Notes: a model not told the origin generated them from the sequence alone. 11,331 nt of DNA from JAGPCH01 sp039810605 (GCA_039810605.1 JBDHXH010000083.1:1-11331), one strand, 5' to 3'; counted from the stretch's first letter, positions 1 to 6,991 are shown. Numbers and translations: made by a program.

Positions 1-121
1 GTTGCAATTCTTGCCGCCATTGCGCATGAATTTCCGGCAATTTTTCACCAGCGGGAGATTTTTCTTTTGCCAAGGGGGCTGTCCAAAAAGTCTTGCTGAA
101 TCGGATTTTCAAAATTGTCAT
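1..121 (-). other. possible partial ORF running off the left edge
   Basis: On the minus strand a frame is open from an ATG at 119-121 to base 1 (40 codons). Its last 24 codons (73 down to 1) lie outside the 74-193 repeat element. They read as a charged, coding-looking peptide ending ...PEIHAQWRQELQ. The first part lies inside the repeat element, so that ATG is probably not the native start. No protein family is recognised. The same frame is also open on the other side of the element (262 down to 194), which suggests a gene interrupted by the element; see findings. It may equally be a chance open frame. Confidence 0.2.
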
Positions 122-193
122 TGTGTTTTTTGAGGATTTCTACAGGCTAATAGCCTGTGCTACGATTAAGTCCTCACTTTTGGGACAGCCCCC
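74..193. mobile_element. 120-bp MITE-like element with terminal inverted repeats
   Basis: The left end GGGGGCTGTCCAAAAAG (74-90) and right end CTTTTGGGACAGCCCCC (177-193) are inverted repeats matching at 16 of 17 positions. They bound a non-coding 120-bp interval with a REP-like palindrome near its middle. Short length, good terminal repeats and absence of a transposase suggest a MITE or a solo transposon remnant mobilised in trans. GGGGCTGTCC-type ends recall several insertion sequence families, but I cannot assign one. No clear target-site duplication is visible (left flank ...gccaa, right flank ggaac...), which weakens the case for a recent insertion. Confidence 0.6.
142..158. repeat. REP-like hairpin inside the TIR element
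   Basis: ACAGGCT (142-148), AAT loop, AGCCTGT (152-158) form a perfect 7-bp stem with a 3-nt loop, followed by GCTACG. Compact GC-rich palindromes of this kind are typical of REP sequences dispersed in bacterial genomes. Copy number cannot be judged from one window. Confidence 0.5.
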
Positions 194-382
194 GGAACTA
201 AAATTTTGATCTGACTTTCGGAGATCGTTTTGGACGGAGTTTTGAAGAAACAGATGATTCATATATCTAAAACCTTACCATCACAGAAAATGGGAGTGCG
301 GATAAATAAATGAATTTATTCCGAAAAGTAGATTGACTAAATTGTATACGAAAGTAAGTTCTCTAACATAAATATTACAGCC
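194..382. other. non-coding stretch upstream of the 383 gene
   Basis: With 1-193 this makes a 382-bp region without an intact gene. No TAnnTTTG element with a well placed -33 box is seen before the ATG at 383, and no strong Shine-Dalgarno sequence. An AT-rich near-palindrome (about 300-322) and a short GATCT...AGATC hairpin are present but weak. The minus strand is open from an ATG at 260-262 down to the edge of the repeat element at 194. Confidence 0.4.
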
Positions 383-862
383 ATGAAAAGCAGAAAGCTA
401 AGAATATTGATTGGCTTTTTCTTCATTGTGATATTTACTGTTCCCCTGTTCCCACAAGCAAAATACCACGACTATAGCGCCGCAGGAATTCGCATTTTAG
501 TCCCGCAGGACTGGATTGCAAAAGAGCGAGCACTTCTGACGCTTACGACTCCGGAGGAGGATTATTGCATAATAGTCCAGCTAACCGGTGCTGATAATCT
601 TGACAGGGCTGTAAAGGAATCACTGATTGAATTGAAAGCCATGTACCCGAAGGATACAGAATACAACATTAATGACATTGTAATAAATGGGATGAATGCC
701 AAAGAAATCGGCAAATCATTTGAGAAAAACAGAATTGATTATTACATGATACAAACATCCTCGGGAAAGGTAGTGAAACTCTTTGCCATTACGAAAAAGG
801 AAATCGCACTCAAGTACAGAAAGGATCTTGAAAAAATTGTGGCAAGCATAAACGGAATTTGA
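383..862 (+). CDS. small exported protein, PsbP/DUF1795-like fold suspected
   Basis: A 159-residue protein with a clear Sec signal peptide: basic MKSRKLR, a hydrophobic run to about residue 22, and a probable cleavage site after PLFPQA (near residue 26). The mature part is about 130 residues. It begins with a GIRILVPQDW segment and continues with alternating strands (LTLTTPEED, CIIVQL) and a helix around residues 74-89. A strand-rich C-terminal half (INGMNAKEI, YYMIQTSSGKVVKLFAI) ends in a terminal helix. This order resembles small exported PsbP-like or DUF1795-type proteins, an inference from pattern rather than a match. No catalytic motif or lipobox is seen. It is monocistronic and converges on the metalloprotease gene. 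Start at ATG 383 gives a complete signal peptide. Confidence 0.75.
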   Translation: MKSRKLRILIGFFFIVIFTVPLFPQAKYHDYSAAGIRILVPQDWIAKERALLTLTTPEEDYCIIVQLTGADNLDRAVKESLIELKAMYPKDTEYNINDIVINGMNAKEIGKSFEKNRIDYYMIQTSSGKVVKLFAITKKEIALKYRKDLEKIVASINGI

Positions 863-882
863 AATTCACTTTGCAACAAATG

Positions 883-961
883 AAAATCACATTTGAATTT
901 CAAAATTGTATCGGCAGAATATCTCTATTATAGAAACAATTTTGATTTCAAATGTGATTTT
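883..961. terminator. long inverted repeat between convergent genes, likely bidirectional terminator
   Basis: The left arm (883-909) begins AAAATCACATTTGAA and ends TCAAAATTGT. The right arm (936-961) is its reverse complement except for a 2-versus-1-base bulge, giving 15 plus 10 paired bases around a 26-nt loop. It lies 20 bp after the 862 stop and 25 bp before the stop of the gene ending at 986. The stem edges are A/T runs, so either transcript would end in a U-rich stretch. A terminator for both genes is the simplest reading. The stem is unusually long and AT-rich. Confidence 0.6.
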
Positions 962-985
962 GAAAACATGATCCTTATCCGGAAC

Positions 986-3247
986 TTATTTGATAAGCAC
1001 CATGCGTTTTGTTTCGGTAAACTCCTGTGAGCTTAGTCTGTAAAAATATGCTCCGCTCGGGAGATTTCCTGCATCAAAGGAATACTCATAACTACCAGGC
1101 TGCAGTCGCTCATTGACAAGCGTCTTTACTTCGCTCCCCTTCGAGTCATAAATAGTCAGCTTAACAATTGTTGACTTAGCAATGTCAAACTTTATGTTGG
1201 TTGAAGGATTAAACGGATTCGGGTAGTTATTTGCAAGGCTGAAATTGTCCGGAACTATACTTGATATTACATTTATTCCGACTGTAGTCCTGATTAATGT
1301 AACAAGAAATGTATTGGAAGAGACTGATGAATCAATACCATTGTATCCCCACGCTCTCCAACTGCATCTGACTGAATCACCTGCACCGGCACCCATCGCC
1401 TGCGCAATTGAATCAAGATTGCTTTTCCTTATATCAGCATTCACATCTGCTCCTCCGTTATTGCTCTCAATGGAGTAATCAATAGTAGTAGAAAGTTTTC
1501 GGATCTTAAATTTATATCTTATCGAAGGCTCGGTTCCCGCGCTTTCCCATGTAAATCTCTGCGTATTTGTATTGCCGGAAGAAACTTCAAGACGTGTTCC
1601 TGTCGGAGGCGACGTGATGTTAAATGCATTCAAACTTAAGATTATTCTGAATGACGCATCGCTTGTATCGCCAACGGATGGGTTGCTTGAATTTATGATC
1701 CTCAATTTCGCTTGAGTCGTGGATGCAATATATGGCACAGTCCAATCATAAATCCTGTTCGCTGCAGGGAAGTTGTTTGCAACAGTAATCCAGCTCGTAC
1801 CATTATTAGTAGATAATTCAATGTTAACATTTCCGGTCAATGATGTACCCCAATAAATCTGTCGTTGATTTCCTGTCCTGAATGACTCTCCGCCATTTGG
1901 ATATCCAACCATGAGCTCTCGTGTAGAAACTGTCATACAGGGAGCAGACTCTGCTCCATTCCTTACGACTTCTCTTGGCTGTGGACCAAATCCGTAAACC
2001 AGGCTAATGCCTCCGCTGGTTAAATGACAATAGCTCATGATAGTTCCTGTTCGTGAAATTACCGGACCGGTGTAGCATCCTCCCTCTACTGCGTAGCAAC
2101 TGTCAATCGGTCCTCCCACCCATCCGCAGTTATGCGTATGTGGAGATCCAAAGTTATGACCTATCTCGTGAGAAACAACCATTACATCCCACGAGTATGT
2201 TGGAAGAGGTTGTATTGTTCCGTCAGTATTGCTGAATCCATAACCATTACCTCCCTGAATGTTTGAACAAAGTACTCCAACCCATGCAATACCGCCGAGA
2301 TTGCCTGATCTTCTTGTAATAAAGTGTGCAAGAGTTCTTTGTACATTTTGTTGATTTGTATTCCATTCAGCACGAAACTGATTCAACAATTGGCTTGAAG
2401 TCGTCCCTGTATAAGGGTCGGGAGTAACCCACACCCGCAAATATGGTATAGCAAAACGGACATTGACTTCTTTCATGTAAATTGCAGATGATGCAGCCAT
2501 CAATGCAAGCGCATAGTTGGTTGTATTCTGCATTGAGCCCCCATAGATGTTGTAAGTTGCATAATCCATTTCAATAGCAATCTGCGCCACGTAAAGATCA
2601 GTTGGAGAAGCATCGTTCAGTCCTTTCATTATAACATTTCTCATTTCTTCAATGGCTTGAGAAGAAAGATTATCTTCTGTCGCGCAATGAAAATTATTAC
2701 TTGCTCTTAAATCCTTTTCCTTGTACAAGACGTAATTATCTGTTTCATTTCCGTCACGATCTTTCAATGACCCCAGTATGTAATTGTCTTCATCTGAAAC
2801 CATCAGCCCTGTAACATTATCTTTCGTGAATGTGACGGATACAATACTGTTCGGAAAGCCTTCAACTTTGCCGTAATATGAAACTGCAATATCATTAAGT
2901 GTAACTTCTTTATTACCGTCTGCAGTACGTTCCACAATCTTTGCATTTGGCGCAAGAATGTCCATGCGCTGAAGTGTTACCTTTGTAAATCTGCCTTTGT
3001 CGTAAGGCACTTCAAAGCTGATTTCAAGCGGCTTGTTCTCGCTTAGTCTCAACAACTCTGTTTTATTGATGTTTAAGAAAACAGCCTTGTTCAAAATTTT
3101 GTTGACATCATCAACGCCGGAAAACTGCGAGTTGTCATTGATTGAAAATAAATTGAAACTTGAATTTGACTGTGAATAGATTTTCGAAAATGCCATAAGT
3201 AACAATACGAATATGCTTATGGACGCAATGTATGTTCTCTTGCTCAT
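986..3247 (-). CDS. secreted M12-type zinc metalloprotease with T9SS sorting domain
   Basis: A 753-residue secreted endopeptidase, probably acting outside the cell or at its surface. Residues 1-26 are a signal peptide. About 45-200 look like an inhibitory propeptide and about 215-440 are catalytic. The zinc motif HEIGHNFGSPH begins at H360 (ligands H364 and H370, catalytic E361), and the Met-turn GTIMSY has M404. Cysteines around 374-410 probably form disulfides. A beta-sandwich segment follows from M446 (GYPNGGESF...) to about 535, then a second Ig/Fn3-like segment to about 655. The C-terminus is a T9SS type A sorting domain, NNYPNPFNPS from about residue 673 and LPSGAYFYRL near the end. This implies passage through the type IX system with tail removal. 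Family M12B-like is assigned by motif; substrate is unknown. ATG 3245-3247 is the natural start. Confidence 0.93.
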   Translation of the reverse strand: MSKRTYIASISIFVLLLMAFSKIYSQSNSSFNLFSINDNSQFSGVDDVNKILNKAVFLNINKTELLRLSENKPLEISFEVPYDKGRFTKVTLQRMDILAPNAKIVERTADGNKEVTLNDIAVSYYGKVEGFPNSIVSVTFTKDNVTGLMVSDEDNYILGSLKDRDGNETDNYVLYKEKDLRASNNFHCATEDNLSSQAIEEMRNVIMKGLNDASPTDLYVAQIAIEMDYATYNIYGGSMQNTTNYALALMAASSAIYMKEVNVRFAIPYLRVWVTPDPYTGTTSSQLLNQFRAEWNTNQQNVQRTLAHFITRRSGNLGGIAWVGVLCSNIQGGNGYGFSNTDGTIQPLPTYSWDVMVVSHEIGHNFGSPHTHNCGWVGGPIDSCYAVEGGCYTGPVISRTGTIMSYCHLTSGGISLVYGFGPQPREVVRNGAESAPCMTVSTRELMVGYPNGGESFRTGNQRQIYWGTSLTGNVNIELSTNNGTSWITVANNFPAANRIYDWTVPYIASTTQAKLRIINSSNPSVGDTSDASFRIILSLNAFNITSPPTGTRLEVSSGNTNTQRFTWESAGTEPSIRYKFKIRKLSTTIDYSIESNNGGADVNADIRKSNLDSIAQAMGAGAGDSVRCSWRAWGYNGIDSSVSSNTFLVTLIRTTVGINVISSIVPDNFSLANNYPNPFNPSTNIKFDIAKSTIVKLTIYDSKGSEVKTLVNERLQPGSYEYSFDAGNLPSGAYFYRLSSQEFTETKRMVLIK

Positions 3248-3470
3248 GTATTGTTTGTAAGATTATTGTAAAAGTTTTTTCGGTAAGTATAAAAATACTC
3301 ATAATATTAGTTTAAAGAAATGCTTCAAAAAACCAGATGGCGAACATGGTATTAATCTGCACTGTCGTCAAAATTACCTGATTGCTGATTTTCTTCTTCC
3401 AAATAAATGCAATCCTTGAAAACATTTAGAGAAGAATATAGATCCGTAAGATAGTACCAACACTGACTCT

Positions 3471-4460
3471 TTAAACACCTGCTTTCCATTTCTTTAGTAA
3501 CTCTGCTTCTTTAGCAGGTTTAAGGCCGGATCTTAGTTCGTAATCATCACCACGAGATTTATCAAACCGCAGCGTATCCGCCAGCGTATCTGCAAGTGAA
3601 CGGAACGTCAGTCCTGCTTCTAGCGCTTTGCTTATACTTACATTATTCACACCTTGCTCTTCTTCGGGAACCCATAGCGGAATTTCAGTCCATGGCTGCA
3701 CTTCTTCTTTCAAAAGAAATTCCTCACTCACCCAATTAATGTTGGCACCACTATTCGTCACTTCAAGACAAGTATCCAAAAACTTGCTCCATGTCAAAGC
3801 ATAATCCGGTCCGGTTGCATTGTAAATTCCGGACTTGTTTTCTTCTGCCATTTTGACAATCCATTCCGCGAGATCTTTTACATCTATAATTTGAATCCGC
3901 TCCTCCTTTGAGTCCGGTGCAAGAATTTCTCCGCCCTTATCAACACGGTGAATCCAGTAAGTAAACCTGTCAGACCAGTCGCTGTCCCCCACTATCAGAC
4001 CCGGTCTGACAATCAACGACTTTTCTTTGAAGGCTTTCATAACCTCGTTTTCGCACATCACTTTCAGTGCGCCGTAATTTTCAATAGTCATCTTGTCAGC
4101 ATCACCGTTGGTAAGCACATTCGTCTCCGAATTCTCTGTTATTCCAAACTCATTGAAATTCTTGTATGCCGAAATACTCGAGACAAATACATAATTGCCT
4201 GAACCTCCGCTTAGGATTTTTGCAGAACGTTCAACATCCTTAGGAATATGTCCGCTCGTATCAATCACCACATCGAAAATTCTTCCTTTGAGTTCATTGA
4301 GGCTTCCTCCTCTGTCTCCTTTTATTTTCTCGACTTCAGGAAAAATATCAGGATTATGAATTCCTCTGTTGAACAAACACACTTCGTGATTTCTTTCGAG
4401 GGCAAACCTTACAAGCTGCTTACCAAGAAAGACAGTACCCCCAAGAATAAGTATTTTCAT
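3471..4460 (-). CDS. NAD(P)-dependent epimerase/dehydratase-family (atypical SDR) oxidoreductase
   Basis: A 329-residue cytoplasmic Rossmann-fold protein. The N-terminus MKILILGGTVFLGKQLV carries the GxxGxxG-type nucleotide motif (residues 7-13), followed by the strand ending LFNRG (about 29-33). Further along are VVIDTSG (64-70), VFVSSISAY (91-99) and the YxxxK pair in YGALK (Y129, K133). The FLG variant of the glycine motif and overall length match the atypical SDR group often labelled NAD-dependent epimerase or 2'-hydroxyisoflavone-reductase-like. The substrate cannot be inferred. It is separated by 223-224 bp from same-strand genes on each side, so it is probably transcribed alone. A palindrome at 4486-4508 lies just upstream. 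The C-terminus (AELLKKWKAGV) looks complete. Confidence 0.88.
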   Translation of the reverse strand: MKILILGGTVFLGKQLVRFALERNHEVCLFNRGIHNPDIFPEVEKIKGDRGGSLNELKGRIFDVVIDTSGHIPKDVERSAKILSGGSGNYVFVSSISAYKNFNEFGITENSETNVLTNGDADKMTIENYGALKVMCENEVMKAFKEKSLIVRPGLIVGDSDWSDRFTYWIHRVDKGGEILAPDSKEERIQIIDVKDLAEWIVKMAEENKSGIYNATGPDYALTWSKFLDTCLEVTNSGANINWVSEEFLLKEEVQPWTEIPLWVPEEEQGVNNVSISKALEAGLTFRSLADTLADTLRFDKSRGDDYELRSGLKPAKEAELLKKWKAGV

Positions 4461-4485
4461 TTTTGATTTTTTTAAGCGTGAAATA

Positions 4486-4508
4486 TTCCTGTTACGAACG
4501 AACAGGAA
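4486..4508. promoter_or_regulatory. 8-bp palindrome upstream of the SDR gene, possible operator
   Basis: TTCCTGTT (4486-4493), 7-nt spacer ACGAACG, AACAGGAA (4501-4508): a perfect 8-bp inverted repeat 25 bp upstream of the SDR start codon. Position and dyad symmetry fit a repressor site or a hairpin in the leader. There is no partner regulator gene in the window and no proof of function. Confidence 0.3.
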
Positions 4509-4684
4509 AAATGTTATTTTTGCAGAACGGAACCGATGGGAAACATAATCGGGAAATATTAGGTGAGCTTCAAATTGAATTGTTCGAAGAGTAAGAAGCT
4601 AAAATAATTATTGCACAAATTTCTGAAACCGGTAGTTCATGCTCGTTCGCAAGAATACTTTTCATTCAGTCCGTATAACGATAG

Positions 4685-5458
4685 TTAAAAAATTTCACTG
4701 AAAAATTTTTTCATAGCATCCCATGACCTTTGATCAGCATTCTTGTTATATGCCGATCCTTTTGAAATATCGTTGCCGGCGCTTTCCATCGTAAACGAAT
4801 GCACAGCTCCGCTGTATTCGGTAAGTACGTAATCCACCTTTGCATCTTCCATTTCCTTCTTGAATGCAGTTACTTCAGCATCAGTCACATTGGGATCAAT
4901 TGCGCCGGTTTGCACAAGAATTCTGCACTTGATATTTTTTGCATCATCGGGATTATCTGTTCCCAGTGACCCGTGAAAGCTTACGACTCCTTTAATGTCA
5001 GCGCCGCTTCGCGCAAGTTCAAGCACTCCACCACCTCCAAAGCAATATCCTATGGCAGCAATTTTATTGACATCAACAAGAGGTTGCATTTTCAATTCGT
5101 TTAACCCGGCGCTAAGCCTCTCTCGGTACAAGTTCAGATTGGCATAATACTTTCCTGCTTCCTTGCTTGCTTCTTCACTTGTTGCCGGTCTCACGCCCTT
5201 GCCATAAATATCGGCAGCGAATGCAAAGTATCCCAATTCAGCAAGCTGTCTCGCTCTCATTTTCTCATAATCTGTCAAACCTTTCCATTGATGTATAATC
5301 AGAATTCCGGGTCGCTTTGCAGTACTGCTGTTATCGTAAGCAATGTATCCCTGAAGAGTAACATCTCCGAGCTTATACTCAACGTCTTCAGTAACTATTT
5401 CCGATCTCATTTCCATTGCAAAGCACAAGATTAATATTATTGGAAGAAAGTATTTCAT
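4685..5458 (-). CDS. exported dienelactone hydrolase family protein (alpha/beta hydrolase)
   Basis: A 257-residue protein with a signal peptide (MKYFLPIILILCFAMEMRS, cleavage near residue 19), so periplasmic or envelope-located. The alpha/beta-hydrolase core carries the Cys-nucleophile elbow GYCFGGG (C139), the acid D188 in TGAIDP and H220 in VHSFTM. This is the Cys-Asp-His triad of the dienelactone hydrolase family. The HQWKGLTDYEK segment (56-66) is the oxyanion-side loop. The glutamate known there in Pseudomonas dienelactone hydrolase appears as Q57 in my alignment by eye. Family members hydrolyse esters or lactones; with an export signal and no aromatic-degradation neighbours, chlorocatechol metabolism is unlikely. 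Single gene, divergent from the rhomboid gene. ATG 5456-5458 precedes the signal peptide directly. Confidence 0.9.
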   Translation of the reverse strand: MKYFLPIILILCFAMEMRSEIVTEDVEYKLGDVTLQGYIAYDNSSTAKRPGILIIHQWKGLTDYEKMRARQLAELGYFAFAADIYGKGVRPATSEEASKEAGKYYANLNLYRERLSAGLNELKMQPLVDVNKIAAIGYCFGGGGVLELARSGADIKGVVSFHGSLGTDNPDDAKNIKCRILVQTGAIDPNVTDAEVTAFKKEMEDAKVDYVLTEYSGAVHSFTMESAGNDISKGSAYNKNADQRSWDAMKKFFSEIF

Positions 5459-5529
5459 AGATCCCCCGATTTAAATTTTTTCAATAATAAATTTTTCAAT
5501 CGAAATTTTTAATACAAAAATTAAACTGC

Positions 5530-5548
5530 ATGAATCATAATGAATCAT
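5530..5548. repeat. short tandem direct repeat ATGAATCAT x2
   Basis: ATGAATCAT occurs at 5530-5538 and 5540-5548, one helical turn apart (10-bp period), in the divergent intergenic region about 72 bp upstream of the hydrolase start. A second 10-bp-phased pair, TTGGCT at 5584-5589 and 5594-5599, lies nearby. Possible regulator half-sites, with low certainty. Confidence 0.3.
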
Positions 5549-5611
5549 GACTCTGAATTTATTGCAGACTGAATATTACGGCGTTGGCTGGCATTGGCTA
5601 AAATCTAAAGT

Positions 5612-5664
5612 TTTGTATGTCATCATAAATGTTGTTATATTATGAAGCGCAGTTGTTATATTTG
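5612..5664 (+). promoter_or_regulatory. candidate promoter(s) of the rhomboid gene with 21-bp-phased direct repeat
   Basis: An exact 11-bp direct repeat GTTGTTATATT lies at 5631-5641 and 5652-5662, with a period of 21 bp, two helical turns. The second copy contains TATATTTG (5657-5664), a full match to the Bacteroidetes -7 consensus TAnnTTTG. The first copy contains the weaker TATATTAT, placed 20 bp after a TTTG (5612-5615), the expected -33 spacing. So there may be two overlapping promoters, or a tandem regulator site over one promoter. Initiation from the second would leave a leader of only about 10-15 nt before the TTG start at 5683. Confidence 0.4.
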
Positions 5665-5682
5665 ATAAAGTTATTGTAAGAA

Positions 5683-6447
5683 TTGAATGAACTTATTTTA
5701 CATCGTGAAAGAATAGATTCAGACAAAAGCCGGATACTATCTTCTTTTTTTTACAGCGGATGTTTTGTAATCCTGATTTGGGTTATTCAATTCTTCCAAT
5801 GGGCTGCGGAGATTAATCTGTCGGTTCTCGGAGTCTTGCCCCGCAGAATTTCCGGGCTGTTTGGAATCATTACTGCCCCGCTGGTTCATGCCGACTTTGA
5901 ACATCTTATTTCAAATTCGTTCACGTTGTTCATTTTGCTGTTCGGCATTTTTTATTTTTACAGAACCTCTTCTATCAAAGTCTTTTTCATCATCTATTTC
6001 GTTGACGGCATACTTGTCTGGATATTCGGAAGGCAGTCATACCATATCGGCTCGAGCGGATTGGTATATGGATTTGCCGGCTTTCTGTTTTTCAGCGGCT
6101 TGTTCAGGAAGGACAAAAGATCAATTGCACTTTCATTGCTGGTAGTATTTCTTTATGGCGGAATGGTCTGGGGAGTATTTCCGGTTGCTCCTGAAATATC
6201 ATTTGAATCGCATCTCTTCGGAGCTGTCACAGGAGTTTTTTGTGCTTTTATTTTCAGAAAAAATGACCCTCCGGAAAAGTTTGAATGGGAAGAAGATAAT
6301 TCTGATTCTGATAATGATGTTGATCCAAACTATACTGTTGTTGAAGATTACCGCGAATTATATGATCTCGGTGAGAAGGATGAATATGTTGAAGGAAATG
6401 ACAGTGAAGACGACGATGAAATTGAATTACGCGACAGAAAAAATTAA
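5683..6447 (+). CDS. rhomboid-family intramembrane serine protease with acidic C-terminal tail
   Basis: A 254-residue inner-membrane protease cleaving transmembrane substrates. Several hydrophobic segments lie between about 20 and 192. The rhomboid signature is complete: HLISNS with H74 and N78 (oxyanion side), GSSG with catalytic S125 (123-126), and the dyad histidine H177 in SHLFGAVTG. The start must be TTG 5683-5685: an in-frame TAA sits at 5677-5679 and no in-frame ATG occurs before the first membrane segment. After the last membrane helix a tail of about 58 residues (197-254) holds roughly 25 Asp/Glu, very unlike the core. It is probably cytoplasmic and might bind metal or a basic partner, which is inference only. 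The gene ends one base before the convergent BstA-like gene. Substrate unknown. Confidence 0.9.
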   Translation: MNELILHRERIDSDKSRILSSFFYSGCFVILIWVIQFFQWAAEINLSVLGVLPRRISGLFGIITAPLVHADFEHLISNSFTLFILLFGIFYFYRTSSIKVFFIIYFVDGILVWIFGRQSYHIGSSGLVYGFAGFLFFSGLFRKDKRSIALSLLVVFLYGGMVWGVFPVAPEISFESHLFGAVTGVFCAFIFRKNDPPEKFEWEEDNSDSDNDVDPNYTVVEDYRELYDLGEKDEYVEGNDSEDDDEIELRDRKN

Positions 6448-6448
6448 G

Positions 6449-6991
6449 CTACCATTTCATCCTTTTTTTTAAATCCTCTATGTGCGCATAATGATGCCTG
6501 CAATGCCATGAATACAAGGCGGCTGTTTCAGCAAGTGAGAATTCCATCCCGTTTTCAGGATGAAAAAATGTCCTTTCAAAATCAGAAAGACTCATAGAAC
6601 GCATCAGAGCAATCCATCTTATATGAAGAGCCTCTAACAAGTTAAGGGAGACTTCAACGGCGGTGTCTTTGTAATCACCGAGTTCGGCAAACTTATCTTC
6701 ATAATATGCCTTTACAGTCGGAGTATCTTCTGTCAGAGCCAGTTTGAAACGGATGAATGCATTGATATGGCTGTCTGCAGCGTGATGAACAACCTGCTTT
6801 ACTTTCCATCCGTTCTCTCTATATGCTGTCTCAAACTGCTCCTTATTGAAACCTTGCACCAATATCCTCAACCTCCCGGGAAATTCTTCAATTTCCGCGA
6901 TGTAACTTTTCAAATCTGATTCGGAAACTACATCCGGAATTGAAAATCTTCCAATCGGGTACCGGAGCTTCTCTAATTCATTCTCTTCCAT
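6449..6991 (-). CDS. bstA: BstA/YfiT-type DinB-like metal-dependent thiol S-transferase
   Basis: A 180-residue four-helix-bundle protein of the DinB/YfiT superfamily. The family N-terminus LRYPIGRFSIPD is present (9-20). Two metal-binding blocks follow: VVHHAADSH (67-74) and SWHCRHHYAHI (161-171). H70, H163 and H167 have the same spacing as the metal-binding histidines I recall for Bacillus subtilis YfiT (His67, His160, His164). The characterised YfiT/BstA protein conjugates bacillithiol to electrophiles, so a role in cytoplasmic detoxification with bacillithiol or its N-methyl form is likely. Related bacteria of the Chlorobi lineage are known to make such thiols. No thiol biosynthesis gene is in the window. 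The stop is one base from the rhomboid stop. ATG 6989-6991 fits the family N-terminus. Confidence 0.85.
   Translation of the reverse strand: MEENELEKLRYPIGRFSIPDVVSESDLKSYIAEIEEFPGRLRILVQGFNKEQFETAYRENGWKVKQVVHHAADSHINAFIRFKLALTEDTPTVKAYYEDKFAELGDYKDTAVEVSLNLLEALHIRWIALMRSMSLSDFERTFFHPENGMEFSLAETAALYSWHCRHHYAHIEDLKKRMKW

Noticed and set aside
333..350. TTGACT followed by TATACG upstream of the 383 gene, resembling a sigma-70 promoter
   Set aside because: Spacing is only 6 bp and this group uses TTTG / TAnnTTTG elements.
3352..3470. Minus-strand open frame right after the SDR gene, reading like WYYLTDLYSSLNVFKDCIYLEEENQQ.. before a TAA at 3352-3354
   Set aside because: No ATG, no recognised family, only about 40 codons, and the SDR protein already has its expected C-terminus. 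It could be a gene remnant but is not supported beyond chance.
4511..4594. 27-residue plus-strand ORF (MLFLQNGTDGKHN...) with an AGGA upstream and a TATTTTTG inside
   Set aside because: Too short, no family, overlaps only an intergenic region; the -7-like motif is inside the ORF and has no -33 partner.
4686..4712. AAAAAATTT...AAATTTTTT symmetry at the end of the hydrolase gene
   Set aside because: Lies within the coding end, consists only of A/T runs, and arises easily by chance.
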